A stretch of DNA of 64,000 nt, from positions 12,671,107-12,735,106 of the forward strand of contig JAVIAB010000047.1 in NCBI GenBank assembly GCA_032433765.1. Direction: 5' to 3'. Positions 11,135 to 22,739 of the stretch are shown here, piece by piece; position 1 is the first letter of the stretch, and every line of letters begins with the position of its first letter. The position numbers and the translations under genes are program-made. The notes beneath the pieces were generated by a model, which made no database searches, was not told where the DNA came from, and was given only the letters and a program-made list of their open reading frames with translations. The DNA comes from Megaustenia siamemsis. Taxonomy: Eukaryota > Mollusca > Gastropoda > Stylommatophora > Ariophantidae.

Positions 11135-12860
11135 CGCTGAACATGTCCACAGGTGCTTAGATGATCCCCTCAAGTTCCGCAGCGTAAGTGACTGAAGACG
11201 CCAGTTCTGTGTTGGGTGATAAGTCCTCATACGTCCACTAAGTTTTGTTTCTGGCTGTGCCCATCTTAACTATCACTTTCATCTGAAGGAGTGCATGGAC
11301 TCATGGTTGTCGGTAGTCCTGTGCTCGTCCCACATCTCGGAGGGCATTGATGTTCGCCCAATCCATTGGTTGACCGTCTTAAACGACAGCACAGCTAGCC
11401 AACCTGTCCACTCTATTACCCCATACTCCCCGCATTCAGGGACAAACAAAGGTGACCTTACATATTTTTAACTTCTGCAAAGACTACCCAATGCCTGCTT
11501 ACAGAGCCCACCTCCATTTCTTTTATGCACATCGAATCAGTATGCAGGAGTGGGGTGTGTGAGACTCCAACCTGATAAATGCCCTGGTGAGACCTGGTCT
11601 CTGCCATCACCTCAAACATTATGCTACTCATGGTCATAACATGCACCACTGTATTCTTTGACTATTCTGTCTGGCAAGCGTGCATGACAATGCACTCCTT
11701 TGATGTATTACGGATCACCTGTATAGATGACTGCATCTTCCTAATCGCTGTTATCCTAGATGAGACCGTTGATCTCTGCATGGCCATAACCGAGTTCTGT
11801 TCCCTACATTTCCTGAGTGTAACAATACACGAGAATGTACCCCTGAATGTTGTAGGCACAGTATACACTCATCACCAGCGTTATATTGGTACGCTAAAGA
11901 ACTGGTTTATGACTTCTACTTGGCCCACCAATGATTTGCCTCTTTTTTTAGCCCGGCACCTTTCCCTGTGTTGAAGTCCTGGTGCAATGGATGCTCTTTA
12001 AAGTTCTTATCTGCACTTTTTAGGTATCCCATGCCCTCCAGATCTTGATCATGCACCATGGTTGGAAAGTCAAGATACTTTAGATACCTCATTGCTACAG
12101 TGTCCCTCGTACACCCAAAGATAATGTGCATAGCTGCATTCTGTAATTTCTCCAGCCTGTCAATTTACCTCATACTAACAGAATTGTTGTGGCGAGGACT
12201 AGTCCCTGAAACAAAGGTAAGTAGCCTCTGCTCTATGTTGCATGACCAAGGCAGCTAATATTTTTCTGGATTTTGTTATATGGTCGACATGGTCCCAAAA
12301 ACAGACTGCGATAAAACTTAAAGGTACGTCAACCTGTCCCTGGTCACCTCAGCCCACATTTGTAGCGAGCACAATATATATATGGTATATATGTTTTTCA
12401 GTGTTAACGATATGTTAAGGGAGAACCAGGCAACCGATAGCCTTATGTTTAACCAAGGCGTGATACTCCACACCAGGGAGAGATGTGCCGAGTTTTGAAG
12501 TGTGTTAGTGTGGAGGCTATTTCCCGTCTGTCTCTTCTACGTCAATATACGAGAATGTCAGCAAAAAAACAGTTCTTCCCTCCCATCCACCTGTTTCGTA
12601 ATCGTGTACACGTTAAATAGAACCAGAATAGGTGACAATGGATGAGCCCTGCGCAGCCCTGAACAAAAGTTTAAGAATGTTGGCTCGGAAGACCAGCTTC
12701 CACATCTGTGTATCACCTCCTTTGAATCAGTGCTGCTACTATGACTATGAAGGTATAGAGATCGAATTAATAAAATTTTTAAGTAATCTTGGCCTATAGT
12801 GCAGCCTGTAGCATTTCTGACAGTGTGCCAGATACTAGACCAAACAGACAATGCAGAAAA
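11135..12860 (-). mobile_element. LINE family R relic: RT, linker and start of RNase H
   Basis: On the minus strand, frames give in order LSPILVLFNVYTITKQ (about 12,640; RT motif 'G.PLSPILFNVYTND'), RLEKLQNAAMHIIFGCTRDT (about 12,130), AMRYLKYLDFPTM, then near 11,190 NTELASSVTYAAELEGII, which fits the 'YAAELxAI' start of an RNase H domain. The order RT, 'LExLQNxALRxItG' linker, RNase H is that of I/Jockey-like LINEs. Frameshifts and stops are many, so it is dead. The catalytic Y/FADD box was not found and is probably lost or shifted. Confidence 0.65.
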
Positions 12861-12969
12861 TTACATCTGCGGCCTGCGAGATCACTAGCTAGTTTAGCAG
12901 AAACAATTTAGTTTAGTTTTGGCACACATGTAATGAAATGGTGTTACCTTTATTTTTATTGTTACTAAC

Positions 12970-13440
12970 CTGGTATCTTTTCTCTTGGTTTCCCCTCTCC
13001 AATTTCCCGTTGTCACAATACATTCCAAACAAAAAATTGTTTCTTCCCATTGGAAATTAGCTCTTTTTGCTTTGGCCTCTTTCAGAACATTTTCATTACC
13101 ATTACTCTTATCTGTCCATGGTTACGGTATTCTCAACATTCTTCTGTTACGCAAAACCAGTTTAAACCAATTTGTACAGACTCCAGTGATTTTCTTGTCT
13201 TATCCATGACTCGCATCCATACGTTAAGACTGGCTCTATCTTACATAAAATTTAAGAACTTTTGTTTCTATTGTTAAAAATGGAAACATTCTAAATTCAT
13301 AATCATAATATTGGAAAGTGAAAGCTGCTTTTGGGACCATTCTCATTCTTGCATCTCACCTCTTGTTGTACAAGTACATCTACATCTAACACTACACCAT
13401 CCGAGGTTAACCAACCATCAATGGTCCATTATTCCAGATA
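12970..13440 (-). mobile_element. LINE family B, old 3' fragment
   Basis: The run from TTCCCGTTGTCACAATACAT to TTGGAAATTAGCTCTTTTTG, GTCCATGGTTACGGTATTCT and CCAGTGATTTTCTTGTCTTA matches family B on the minus strand (compare 50,395-50,780 and, on plus, 58,490-58,880). The most diverged B copy here, with insertions and deletions throughout. Confidence 0.75.
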
Positions 13441-14441
13441 TTTAATTAAATATTATTGCCATGATTGACTCAGCTCTCTTACTTATCGTGCATTGCTAGT
13501 GATTACGGTGATATCTCTCTTTTTCGCTATAGAGGCAGAGTCCTTTATTTATGGCTTCCTTCACTGACTATGTTCAATATTATATTTCTTGCAACATTTT
13601 CACTCAAGTGATTTCAAATACGCTGTTGTTACTTTTACTTACAGTTACAGTTGTTACACTAAACTAGTGTCAACACGGTCTACCGTCCCATCACATTGTG
13701 ATCCATTCTATTTTACCTTTCCTATTGATGTTTTCCCGTTTTTAAATAATACACTACGTATAATACGTGCACAGGTACAATATTTTTTTTTTTACAAGTT
13801 TTTTTAATGTAATTAAAACCACTTTTTTTTAGTAATGTTCTTAAGTGTAAAGTAAATAGAGACGTCTTTACTCGAGAAGACAGTTCAATAACTTCTGCTA
13901 GCTAAGCTGGTCCGCTGTATTTGTTGTTGTCTTTGCCTTTGTTGCAGTCCTTAAATATTGACTAGATCAACCAATCAAATTGTGGAACACATGATACCCT
14001 CCTGAACCGACCAATCAAAGGTCGAGAAACTGGCGCGGAGAAGACTCAAGGTATCATTTTTATTTTTTTTTTTGTGCAAGATTTTCTTGCGATGTTTTTT
14101 TTATTGTAAATAATAGTCACATATTTATGTGATATTTTACCTAGCATTTTACATTTATCAACAATTAACTACTTTGATAAAATGTATCTTTCACATTATT
14201 GTTTTAACGGCTACTGAATCTAATGTAACCTACAAGGCATAGTTTGAGTTTGAACGGATCGTACGTACCTCGCCAAGAAAAGTATACATTCTAAGGCCAT
14301 TCTCCCCCTAAACTTTTCTGCAGTTATTTTATTAATTTGTTATATTTGCTTTAAAAAAAGTAGCCATGTCCTTCAGATTATGAACAGAACACCATATACA
14401 ATATAAAGGTAGACAATTAATATTTGTACTTAATGGGGCCT
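13440..14441. other. No recognisable feature, AT-rich
   Basis: Poly-T runs and short frames only. No repeat family shared with the rest of the window was noticed. Confidence 0.45.
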
Positions 14442-14837
14442 TAATATTTGGGTTTAAGAAAGATCAATACATGTGAGATGCGATGCTTGAGAAAAGTAAC
14501 AAACAACACAAGAAGAGATAGAATACCAAATGAAACCATAAGAAAATAGTAGGAACAAAACCCTGCCAATATATAGAACAACAACAACTTAAATGGTTCG
14601 GCCACCTGGTCAGAATGAATCCTCACCAATCACCATCAAGGGCGTTCTTCTCGAGAATGCATGGGAAAAGACCAAGAGGAAGACCCAGAAGAAGATGATA
14701 GATGCAGTGACAGAGACATGTAACAACAAAGGAAAATCACTAATTCAGACAATTCGAGCAGCTCAAGAACGACAAATGATATAAATCACGACACCTTTTA
14801 GGTATCAGTGACAGAGAAAAGAAGAAGAAGAAGAAGA
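14442..14837 (+). mobile_element. LINE family M, 5'-truncated insertion with target-site duplication
   Basis: Frames read MRCLRKVTNNTRRDRIPNET, QLKWFGHLVRMNP, GKRPRGRPRR (after a frameshift) and IDAVTETCNNKGKSLIQTIR, the C-terminal end of an endonuclease-type LINE. The 3' end is an (AGA)n run. The 12-bp TTAATGGGGCCT at 14,430-14,441 is repeated exactly at 14,838-14,849, marking the insertion limits. Confidence 0.85.
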
Positions 14838-15059
14838 TTAATGGGGCCTAAACCTTACGGACTGTATTGAGTTTACACTGGCGAGTCTACTTCTTCTTTC
14901 TTTCATTTACCTTTCATCGTTGAAGATAAATATCGTTAGCAGTCTTTTGCTTTTCTGTGGGTCTCTTGTTTCTTTGTGTTGATAATATTCCATCCAATCC
15001 GTCTTTATTTGTGGTCGACCTTGGGTGTTCTCGCAACGTTTGTTGCAGGCTCGTTGTGT

Positions 15060-15060
<1 letters not shown>

Positions 15061-15097
<37 letters not shown>

Positions 15098-15360
15098 AAG
15101 ACTCAATCAGAGTAGGATTCCAGACTCTCACATGAAGACAGCTGTCTGTTTCTCTCTCTTTCTGCGATCAAGACTCAATCAGAATAGGATTCCAGACTCT
15201 CTCATGAAGGCAGCTGTCTGTTCTCTCTCTTCTGCGATCAAGACTCAATCACAGAGTGTAGGATTCCAGACTCTCTCATGAAGCAGCTGTCTGTTTCTCT
15301 CTCTTTTGCGATCAAGACTCAATCAGAATAGGTCCAGACTCTTCATGAAGGCAAGCTGTC
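15061..15360 (+). repeat. (CT)n plus ~61-67-bp minisatellite, four copies
   Basis: A CT run at about 15,060-15,092 is followed by units reading ATCAAGACTCAATCAGA, then AGGATTCCAGACTCT, TCATGAAGGCAGCTGTCTGT and a CT-rich spacer. Units begin near 15,096, 15,167, 15,237 and 15,311. Confidence 0.9.
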
Positions 15361-15655
15361 AGCGAATCGATTGCCCCATATAGTTAAGTGAATTGATCGA
15401 CCCCACAGACAGAACATCATAATTAGAGTATGTTAGATCCACTCTGATTGAATACCTGTTAAAACGTTGCACTGCATTCTGCGCCAGTGGTCCAGTGCAT
15501 CCGATTTCAGCCAGCATTTTATTCAGGTTTGCTTTCCTTAGCCTTTGATTGTCCCCAATCTTCCTGCAAGGCAGCAGATTGTCTTTTCTGTAGGGGGATT
15601 CTGCCCTTAGATGGTAGGCCCTGCCAGGTTTACGAGCACCATCTGCCCGAGTCAC
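15359..15655 (-). CDS. Unassigned 98-codon open frame
   Basis: A clear minus-strand frame of 98 codons (start MTRADGARKPGRAYHLRAES) has a mixed, non-repetitive composition rich in Arg and Asn. I do not recognise it. It lies directly beside the minisatellite, has no visible splice context or neighbours that help, and may be a piece of a mobile element or chance. The opposite strand is open for 72 codons here too. Confidence 0.2.
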   Translation of the reverse strand: MTRADGARKPGRAYHLRAESPYRKDNLLPCRKIGDNQRLRKANLNKMLAEIGCTGPLAQNAVQRFNRYSIRVDLTYSNYDVLSVGSINSLNYMGQSIR

Positions 15656-15774
15656 TAGAGGTGACTAACATAGACATGCACACACAAAGATATGTTGTGT
15701 TTTAGTATCTCTTTTTTTTGTCTTTTCATGTGACCAAAATATTTCACTAGTTCTTTTTTTATATTCCACGTAAA

Positions 15775-16285
15775 CATGAAACAAAGAATGGGAATGGCAA
15801 AAAGTAATTTCAATGCCATGAAAAATATTATAACATAAAAACAAATAATACAAGGGCTAAAACTAAGAATATCAACATGTTATCTTCTCAGCATTCCTAT
15901 ATAGTTCAGAAACATGGACATTAGACAAGAAAATAGAAAAGAAAATTTAAACCTTTGAAATGTGGATTTATAGAAGAATCGGAAAAATTGGATGGAAAGA
16001 ACAGACCACAAATGATGAAGTCTTAAAACAACAAAAAAAAATTAAAAGAACTACTAAACACAATTCAAACAAAATAAAATAGATTTTTGGGCATTTTAAA
16101 AACACAGCATCATGCCAAAAATAATCTTTGAAGTGAAAATACAAGATAAAAGAGGCAGACAAAGACTAACATGGACGAGTAACATCAAAAGATGAACAAG
16201 TCAACCTGCACCATCAAAGCAAAATACAGAGCGGAATGGCGCTTCATGGTCGCCAATCTCCGATGCGGAGACGGCGCTTAGTGAT
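15775..16285 (+). mobile_element. LINE family N, 3' end (relic)
   Basis: RMGMAKSNFNAMKNI, then FEMWIYRRIGKIGWKEQTTN and a GHF box in shifting frames parallel the second copy at 54,665-55,320 (RIGMTKSNFKSMKNI). It ends in GGAATGGCGC...GAGACGGCGCTTAGTGATGA like the other copy. Stops are frequent. Confidence 0.75.
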
Positions 16286-16361
16286 GATATATATATATAT
16301 ATAAAATAAATATATCTCTTCTTTTCTCTTTTAACTGGTATCTAAAAGGTATATATATATA

Positions 16362-16423
<62 letters not shown>

Positions 16424-16432
16424 ATACATATG
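16286..16432. repeat. (AT)n microsatellite, interrupted
   Basis: Two TATATA stretches surround a short unique piece. The first follows directly on the LINE N tail (GATGATATATAT), so it may have grown from that tail. Confidence 0.9.
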
Positions 16433-16529
16433 CGTGTACCAAATATATTTACATAGAATAAGAAATGTACTGTGCTTGATGGTCAAAAACAATTGGTTAT
16501 TAACATCTATTTCTATTACTGTGAGATAT

Positions 16530-17015
16530 CATTTTAAAAGATCACCCCTCTCCATCTCTTTAGTTCAAGGCGATTTCGAGCACGTGTTGAGCAACTATAA
16601 TTAACCGACCGAAGCCCGATTGTAAAGATTCTGGGCGGTGTGTTTGGGGAGGTCGCTAATTTCCATCGACGGAAGACGAATAATAAAACTCGCTTACTTG
16701 TGATTTCTTTGTGATTGAAGAAAAATTGTGACACGTCTGGGTGTTGTCCTTGAATGGTTGGCAATATTCCCTGTGGCTGATGAATGTCACGATGATCCAA
16801 CGTTTGGGCAAGAAAACTGGGTCATTTGGTTGTTGGTCAAATTAGCTTGTCTGTAAACACTTGAAGATTGCATGAATTTGTTGAATTTAACAGAAATGGT
16901 GATTTTGTTTATCTCCTTTCTTTGTGATGTCGATTTTTAAACAGGCTTGCTTTGAATGTATAGATGACCTGGTAACTTTGCAAGTTATAGATGCTTGTTT
17001 GCTTGCGTTCCCGAT
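16530..17015. other. No gene recognised
   Basis: A minus-strand frame at 16,534-16,800 (88 codons) shows no domain. No tandem repeat. Confidence 0.35.
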
Positions 17016-17350
17016 GACTTAAGGAGTGTACCTCGTCATCATCCGCTCTTAAAAGGACGTTAAGTGGCGTGTCTGCGTTGTGTTGTGGTTTACAGTATAT
17101 CTGATATTTGCGCCTTTCGGCCCAACACTTCCGACTTCAGCATGACATTTTTGAATACCGGGTTGTCTTCCCTCTTCGATCCCTACTCGCTTGGCCAGAC
17201 TAGACAGGTTAGTCTGTTACTAGAGGCACCACGGAGAGGTGGAGCAGGTCTGGATGGTTCTGGTTCACCGATCCTAGCTCCATCAGCTGTGGGTCGCTGA
17301 CAACTTCCAGCTCTGGTGCTGGGAGGCGCGCCTTCGCCTCCGCAAGTTAT
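17015..17350 (+). mobile_element. Repeat family D, copy 1 (longest)
   Basis: The order TTAAAAGGACGTTAAGTG, GTTGTGTTGTGGTTTACAGT, TTTGCGCCTTTCGGCCCAAC, CCTACTCGCTTGGCCAGACT, GGTTCTGGTTCACCGATCCT, TGGGTCGCTGAC recurs in about nine places: here and at 29,860, 31,985, 33,655, 35,588, 37,520, 47,275, 49,610 and 54,305. No tRNA boxes or protein are evident, so its class is unknown. Strand is given in this arbitrary reading. Confidence 0.8.
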
Positions 17351-17732
17351 AGATGACTTTTGTGACAATTGACACTGCTCACACTACGCAGGTTAAGCTG
17401 ACTCGGCTGCTTACACATTACGAAAGATTACTGCATACCAAAATCTATACTTTATGGACTTGGGGCAAAAGACTTGGGGGGGGGGGGCGCCCAGAACTCT
17501 GATTTATAAACGTATATAAACCTGTCATAAAGACTCTGAACATAGACTCTGCAGCCTTTGAAGATATAGCTGCAGACCGCAGTCTTTAGAAACACACTCT
17601 ACAGCTCCAAGTCAAGCAAGAACCAGACATATTCATAGAAAAATACACGGCGAAAGATAAGAGAAAAAAAAAACATTTCCTAGGGGGCTGCAAAATCGAG
17701 TCAACTATGCCTGACGGAGTCTACTACTTGTA

Positions 17733-17983
17733 AGTAAAGTAAAGTACCCCGTCACGCCAAGTGGCGTATAGGGATATGGTGTTAGTGACCCTATATTTTA
17801 CATACCTTCAGCACATGATTTTTGGGGTAATGTGGTCGGTATTACGTCCGTGCTGCTTTACTTTCCCAGAAAAAATCCGGTACCATTTAAGGCTGGGTGA
17901 ACCCGGAAGCCGTCGGTTGGGATCGAACTCTACCCCTTGTCCGTGGTAGTCCAGTTCACTAACCACTGAGCTATCGCGGCTCC
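17733..17983 (-). mobile_element. tRNA-derived SINE family E, with 13-bp target-site duplication
   Basis: Read on the minus strand it starts GGAGCCGCGATAGCTCAGTG (A box TAGCTCAGTGG), then a B box GGTTCGATCCC (here GAGTTCGATCCC), GGTTCACCCAGCCTTAAATG and a T-rich tail. TCTACTACTTGTA at 17,720-17,732 and 17,984-17,996 is an exact target-site duplication. Family E has about ten copies in the window. Confidence 0.95.
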
Positions 17984-17999
17984 TCTACTACTTGTAGCT

Positions 18000-18285
18000 A
18001 ACGATTATATATTAGTAACCTTATAATAACTTTTGAAAATTAATTACACGATGTTTTACTTCAGTGATTGATTTCTCAATGTAGTTTGGTGAGTTTTTGC
18101 GATGTCTGTATGTTTGACTTTCACTTTGATTTAGTTGTTGAAAAATTCAATCATGGTTTGAACATTTCTTCTGCAACTTAAATTTTTATATTTCATTAGA
18201 CGTTGTTTTCTTTTTTTTCTTTATTGTCTAAATTCTCTTCTTGCTATCAGCTGTTCTATTGATGGTTTCGTTGAGTGGAAATTAT
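18000..18285. other. No recognisable feature
   Basis: AT-rich, with no open frame or shared repeat noticed. Confidence 0.4.
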
Positions 18286-18289
18286 ACTT

Positions 18290-18665
18290 GTGCTACTGTA
18301 AACAATATTGGTTGGTTATTTGGTTATGGAAGGCCCCGGTATCACTGCAAACGAATTAAAATCCATAATTGTTCAACCGCCCGTGCCAGTGGAATCATCC
18401 GAATAATATCTCATCTCCCAAACAAAGAAATGTAACAGTAGTCCCCATCGTTGCAGTCTCAGCACACGCCAAAAGACATAAGGCGAAACCGCGCAGAAAG
18501 TGAACACAGCCAACTGTTCCCTGTCATACGATATCATCATTCATCGTAAACAATTGGAATATCGAAACATGGTCAGAACAGATGAGACACACAGCTCGCG
18601 GTGTGCACAGAGCACTTAACTCTGTAGCTCCTGCAACAAGCCAGACTTGGAATAGGAGAAAACTG
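18290..18665 (-). repeat. Repeat Q, copy 1
   Basis: On the minus strand it shares about 370 bp with 61,165-61,535 on plus: CAAGTCTGGCTTGTTGCAGG, GTGAACACAGCCAACTG (complement), GCGGTTTCGCCTTATGTCTT, TTGGCGTGTGCTGAGACTGC and the closing GATACCGGGGC. By eye most bases agree. No tRNA head, terminal repeat or known protein was found. Confidence 0.8.
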
Positions 18666-19690
18666 CAACAAGGAACACTTTTCATGCATAGCCTTCAATG
18701 GTTCCTGCCGCCTATCCACCATATACCGGAAGTTCACGTCCTCCTGAAAATGATGATCGTCATTTTTTTTTAAACGTATAGCGCTTGATGATGTTAGGTC
18801 ATCGTTGTTGACTCTAATTCCGAACACACAGTTAGTCGTCAGATTATCCCCGTCGCACATCAAACAACAGACCGTAAGATTAGCGTATGGTCGGTCTAGG
18901 GATTGACGATGAGCCATTACGATGACGTACAACAATGTCGCATACACAGCAATGACGCGCCCTTTAGATTACTCTAGTGAATTCAGCCTACGACTACGAC
19001 GAACAAAACACGGTGCAAATTCCCTAAAGAGATAAAACTGCGGCTGACGAAGCAGTTCACATTAATGAGTAACATGTAAATAACTTGCGTCAAGCAATTC
19101 CAACAACGGTCATGAACAGCACCAATGTGACGTAAATGCGCAGAACAAGTCTAGACGGTGGAAGGTCGCATTCACAACACTTGATTTGTCGAAAATGGAA
19201 TATTGTAAACAATATGTATAATCAATGATCGACTTCCGGTTGGTGCGGCATGACTAGTGGCATTTTCGTTCCAGTGTGTTTCAAGTGATGCTCTCTGGTT
19301 TGGATTTTCGTTTGTGGAGACAATAATAGTCCAGTCGCTTTCACCTGTCCACAAAATCAACATGGTTTTGGAGCTCTCGCCCTGGGATAATGCTGCAGGC
19401 GACTGGCTGTGGAGTGTAGTGGAGCAGGACCAGGTCCCGAATTTGCCATGGGAATGGATGTGTGATCTCTGTTCGACTGCAGTCGAATATTTGCCACCAG
19501 TAGGACTGCGATCGGATCGTGTGTTTCACCGAAGAGGAGGCTGACTTCATTTATTGGAACAGCGATTCTTGGGGCACGCCTACCGATCATGAAGTCTACA
19601 CCGGAATTAGCGCGGGCCTGTGGGGATAATGCTGCCCATCATGACTGTTACGGCGACCAGGTAATACCCGTTTTGAGCTGCGCGCCACTG
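18573..19690. other. Unassigned, more GC-rich stretch with open frames
   Basis: The minus strand is open for 124 codons at 18,573-18,947 (it overlaps repeat Q at one end). At 19,172-19,590 several 60-95-codon frames lie on both strands. Base composition is more balanced than the surroundings and CpG is frequent, which would fit an unrecognised DNA transposon or old coding sequence. I found no domain and no terminal repeats. Confidence 0.3.
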
Positions 19691-19948
19691 TTATAACAAT
19701 TTTTTTTTAACGTAAAAACGCACACTTTTGCATAACGCAACACGTTCAATAGAACAGCATGAACGGCGGCTGAGAAGAGGGACTGCTCCGCCTGCTTCGA
19801 AACCATTTCGTTCTAAAGTCTAATCAATGTTCATTACACATTTCATCTCTTATAGTCTATAGAAAAAAAAGTAAAAAAAATACTTTGTTTAGAAAACATA
19901 AGTAATACGTACAAATCTATTTTCACTTATCTTATTATTATATTATAT

Positions 19949-20556
19949 CTATCTATTGACCTTTCGAGCCGTAGCCGGCCCATAGGGCGTAGACCAAGAT
20001 ACTCCTCCTCTTATCTAAATTTGTATTCTAGCAGTTTCAATTCTCTTAAAGATATTTTATCAAATCTCGCCATTTGTCTCTGTTCTGTGCAAGCAGCTGA
20101 TCTCATTGAGGGATCCTATTCTGCGGCTCTTGCCTCTCTCATCAATGTTCTTCCAGTGTCTCTCTGGGTCTTCCTCTTACCTGTTGTTTCACACATGAGG
20201 GCCTGCTTTGCTATTTGGTTATTATCTCTTCTCATCACATGTCCAACATATGACCATTCGTCTTTTCTTTATTACTGAAGATATTAGTGGTTGATTGGCG
20301 ATTTCTCTAATTTCCTCGTTTGTTTTGAATTCGTTCCATCTATACCAAGTATTTCCTTAGACATTTATTTTCAAATGCGTTCAACTTTGTTTCTACATTC
20401 TCTTGTTGTTTTCCAGCTTTCACATGCATATGTAGGGTTGATAGTACATTTGATTTGAATAGTCTAAGTTTGTGTTTGTGCAGATGAGTTTTGATTTCCA
20501 CAACTTTTCAGGCTTCTAAAAGATATTGCTGCTTTAGCTATTCTGATTCTAATTTC
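19949..20556 (-). mobile_element. LINE family A, 5'-truncated insertion with 14-bp target-site duplication
   Basis: The minus strand gives the C-terminal part of the family A polyprotein (RSLK.LWKSKLI, TYACESWKTT, KCLRKYLV, ISSVIKK, GHVMRRDNN, GRPRETL) with frameshifts, then a 3' end with CGCCCTATGGGCCGGCTACG, GCTCGAAAGGTCAATAGATA. TTATTATATTATAT at 19,935-19,948 is repeated exactly at 20,557-20,570. Family A also occurs at 26,329, 40,890, 43,690, 47,702, 48,884 and 51,012. Confidence 0.95.
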
Positions 20557-20713
20557 TTATTATATTATATTTATATTTTGAAAATATGTATTGACTTTAA
20601 TAATCGATAAAATCATAGTTACAAACCAATGTCTGCTACTGTTCTGATTCCATTCTCTTGTGCTCATCGGTGGTCTCTATCTTCTGTCTTGACCTGAGAA
20701 CTACAACCATCAA

Positions 20714-20895
20714 TCTCAGTTGGCAGTCCCTGTCTGGTGATACCCTTCTGTCTGGTGATACCCTTCTGCTTGGTGATACCCTTCCTGCCTGGTGATACCA
20801 TTCCTACCTGGTGATACCCTACCTGCCTGATGATACCGTTCTGCTGGTGATACCATCCTGCCTGTGATACCCTTCCTGCCTGCTGATACCCTTTT
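20714..20895 (+). repeat. ~21-bp minisatellite, about eight copies
   Basis: Variants of CCTGGTGATACCCTTCCTG repeat with one- to four-base differences in length. Confidence 0.9.
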
Positions 20896-20979
20896 CTTGA
20901 AAACAAATGCCTCATGAAAATACTGAGGTACACCATGGAATGAATCAAGACTAGTGCTGAAATAAGATAATTTTTTGTT

Positions 20980-21243
20980 CGTTTGTCAGCTTTTACCTCT
21001 GACGAAGTCCCTCGAGAATAGGAACTGAAAAAAAATTTTGGCGAGGTCTAATCCATTTTTCCTGGCAGCCGTGTGCGCAGGAGTCTCCGCCGCACGGCAG
21101 TCCGACTTCTGAGGTACTTATATTTTTTCCGTCGATGAGTAAAGACCTTTCAAGCCAGGACTCACTGGTGCAGCAGGATTGAAACCACACCCTCTCTGTC
21201 TCGAGGCAGGCGTCTTGGTTTGAGACCAACCAGTCCCCCAAGA
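20980..21243 (-). mobile_element. tRNA-derived SINE family F, copy 1
   Basis: Read on the minus strand: GGGGGACTGGTTGGTCTCAA, GAGAGGGTGTGGTTTCAATC (B-box region, diverged), TTTTTCCGTCGATGAGTAAA in complement, CGCACACGGCTGCC and a 3' end GACGAAGTCCCTC in complement. The other copies are at 22,005, 32,558 and 39,600. Confidence 0.85.
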
Positions 21244-21289
21244 AGAGAAATGAAACAAGCATAACAAGGTATTACCTATAATCAAAAGA

Positions 21290-21800
21290 AGAAAGTGTCA
21301 GTCAAATGTTGGGTAGTGAGAAGAGACAAGAGAAATCTCAAAGCAAGTTTCAAATGTGAACTAGAAGGTAAAAGAAAAGAGACAGGTCATAGAGAAAGCA
21401 CTAAAAAGAACACAGAGGCGTGAGGCAAGATCTGATAATGATGACAAAAGATCGTTGGGTCATAGTAGAATTTCTGCCATCTGGTCATCTCTACAGCTCA
21501 AAAGGACAAACTGACAGAAAGACAGGCATGCGACAGAAAAACAGAATTTCTTATTTGTGCATCGTACATAATAATTCTTCATCTTTCTTTTTTTATGTCT
21601 TGTTCTCCTTATGCCCGACCTTGGTATAGAAAATAGAGCTACGAATCTAGATCTTAGTAGATCATCTGGTAAAAAGAAAATTGAAACATGAGGCAATGAA
21701 GCAGGCATCAGCTCCCTCTTTGACATTGAACTGGTTGCCCTGAACATAGCAGTGAGGAAAACACAATGCGATTTGCACGACAACAAATGGTGAGGCACAA
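21290..21800 (+). mobile_element. LINE 3' pieces of family A type, decayed
   Basis: Frames give RRDKRNLKASFKCELEGKRK, ESTKKNTEA and TKDRW at 21,310-21,470, and AGISSLFDIELVALN near 21,705-21,750, which parallels AGIGSLNEIELLAQN of family A. Stops between them. Confidence 0.5.
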
Positions 21801-22004
21801 ATATCTATAGCTACATGTCAGATGACAAAGTTTAGGGAGAGGTCGTTGTTCCCGTATTCTGAAAAAGACCACAGGCCGAAACGTCAGTATTGTGTTGTGT
21901 TCCTTCTTTGTAAAGCTGTCACCATACCTTGGAGTGTTTATCACACAGCTTTACTGCAGCATTGCAATTATTTGCCTGTCCCTCCCCACCCCCCCTTTTT
22001 TTTG

Positions 22005-22312
22005 CCAGCTTTCACCTCTGGCGAAATCCCTAGAGTCTAGGATCTGAATTTTGTGTGTAATCCTAGCAGCAATGGGTACAGAAGTCCCTTGCTGCACAGC
22101 CAGATCAGATAACACCATCATCGGAAGTGCTCATATTTTTTCCGTCGACGAGTAATTAACGTTTCAAGCTGGGCCTTGCAGCTGAGACCAGGGGTAGTTG
22201 CCGCAGTGAGAAATCACAAATAAAAATCCCAACAGGTGCAGCTGGGATATGAACTCACAACCTCTCTGTCTCAAGGCTGGCGTCTTGCCTCAAGACCAAC
22301 CAGTCCTCCCTA
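22005..22312 (-). mobile_element. tRNA-derived SINE family F, copy 2
   Basis: On the minus strand: GAGGACTGGTTGGTCTTGAG, GAGGTTGTGAGTTCATATCC (B-box region), CAGCTGCACC, a TTTGTGATTTCTCACTGCGG block and the 3' AGGTGAAAGCTGGC. Nearly full length. Confidence 0.9.
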
Positions 22313-22435
22313 CACCCATATAACACCATTTTACTTGGTGAACAATGATAAGAAGTTATTGGTGGTAAAATGCAGCAGAAGGTCTACAAACAAGATAAGA
22401 AGGAAGAAAAAGAGAAATGAGTCCTGTCACATCAC

Positions 22436-22662
22436 ATGACGTATAGGGAATGTGATGTTAGTGCCAGTATTTTTGTTTATAAACACTGACACATTATTTT
22501 TGGGGTAATGCGATCGGTATTATAACCATGCTGCTTTTCTTCCTCAGAAAAAAATCCAGTACTCATTTAAGGCTGAGTGAAGCTGGAAGCTGTCAATCAG
22601 GAATTAATCTGACCTCTTTTCCTTAGTAGCTGAGTTCTCTAACTACTCAGCTATCAAGGCTC
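22436..22662 (-). mobile_element. SINE family E, diverged copy
   Basis: GATAGCTGAGTAGTTAGAGA (A-box region), TAAATGAGTACTGGATTTTT and CCAAAAATAATGTGTCAGTG on the minus strand follow the family E order. Lower identity than at 17,733. Confidence 0.85.
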
Positions 22663-22739
22663 TATTTTTAGTACACTTAGAAGAATCCACAAACAATAAT
22701 AGAATATAATTTTCAGCTTGAATTAAGCAATAAGTTTCT

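Noticed and set aside
11621..11974. 117-codon plus frame
   Set aside because: Antisense to LINE R; the minus frames carry the recognisable motifs.
22236..22439. 67-codon frame
   Set aside because: Runs through the tRNA-like head of SINE F.
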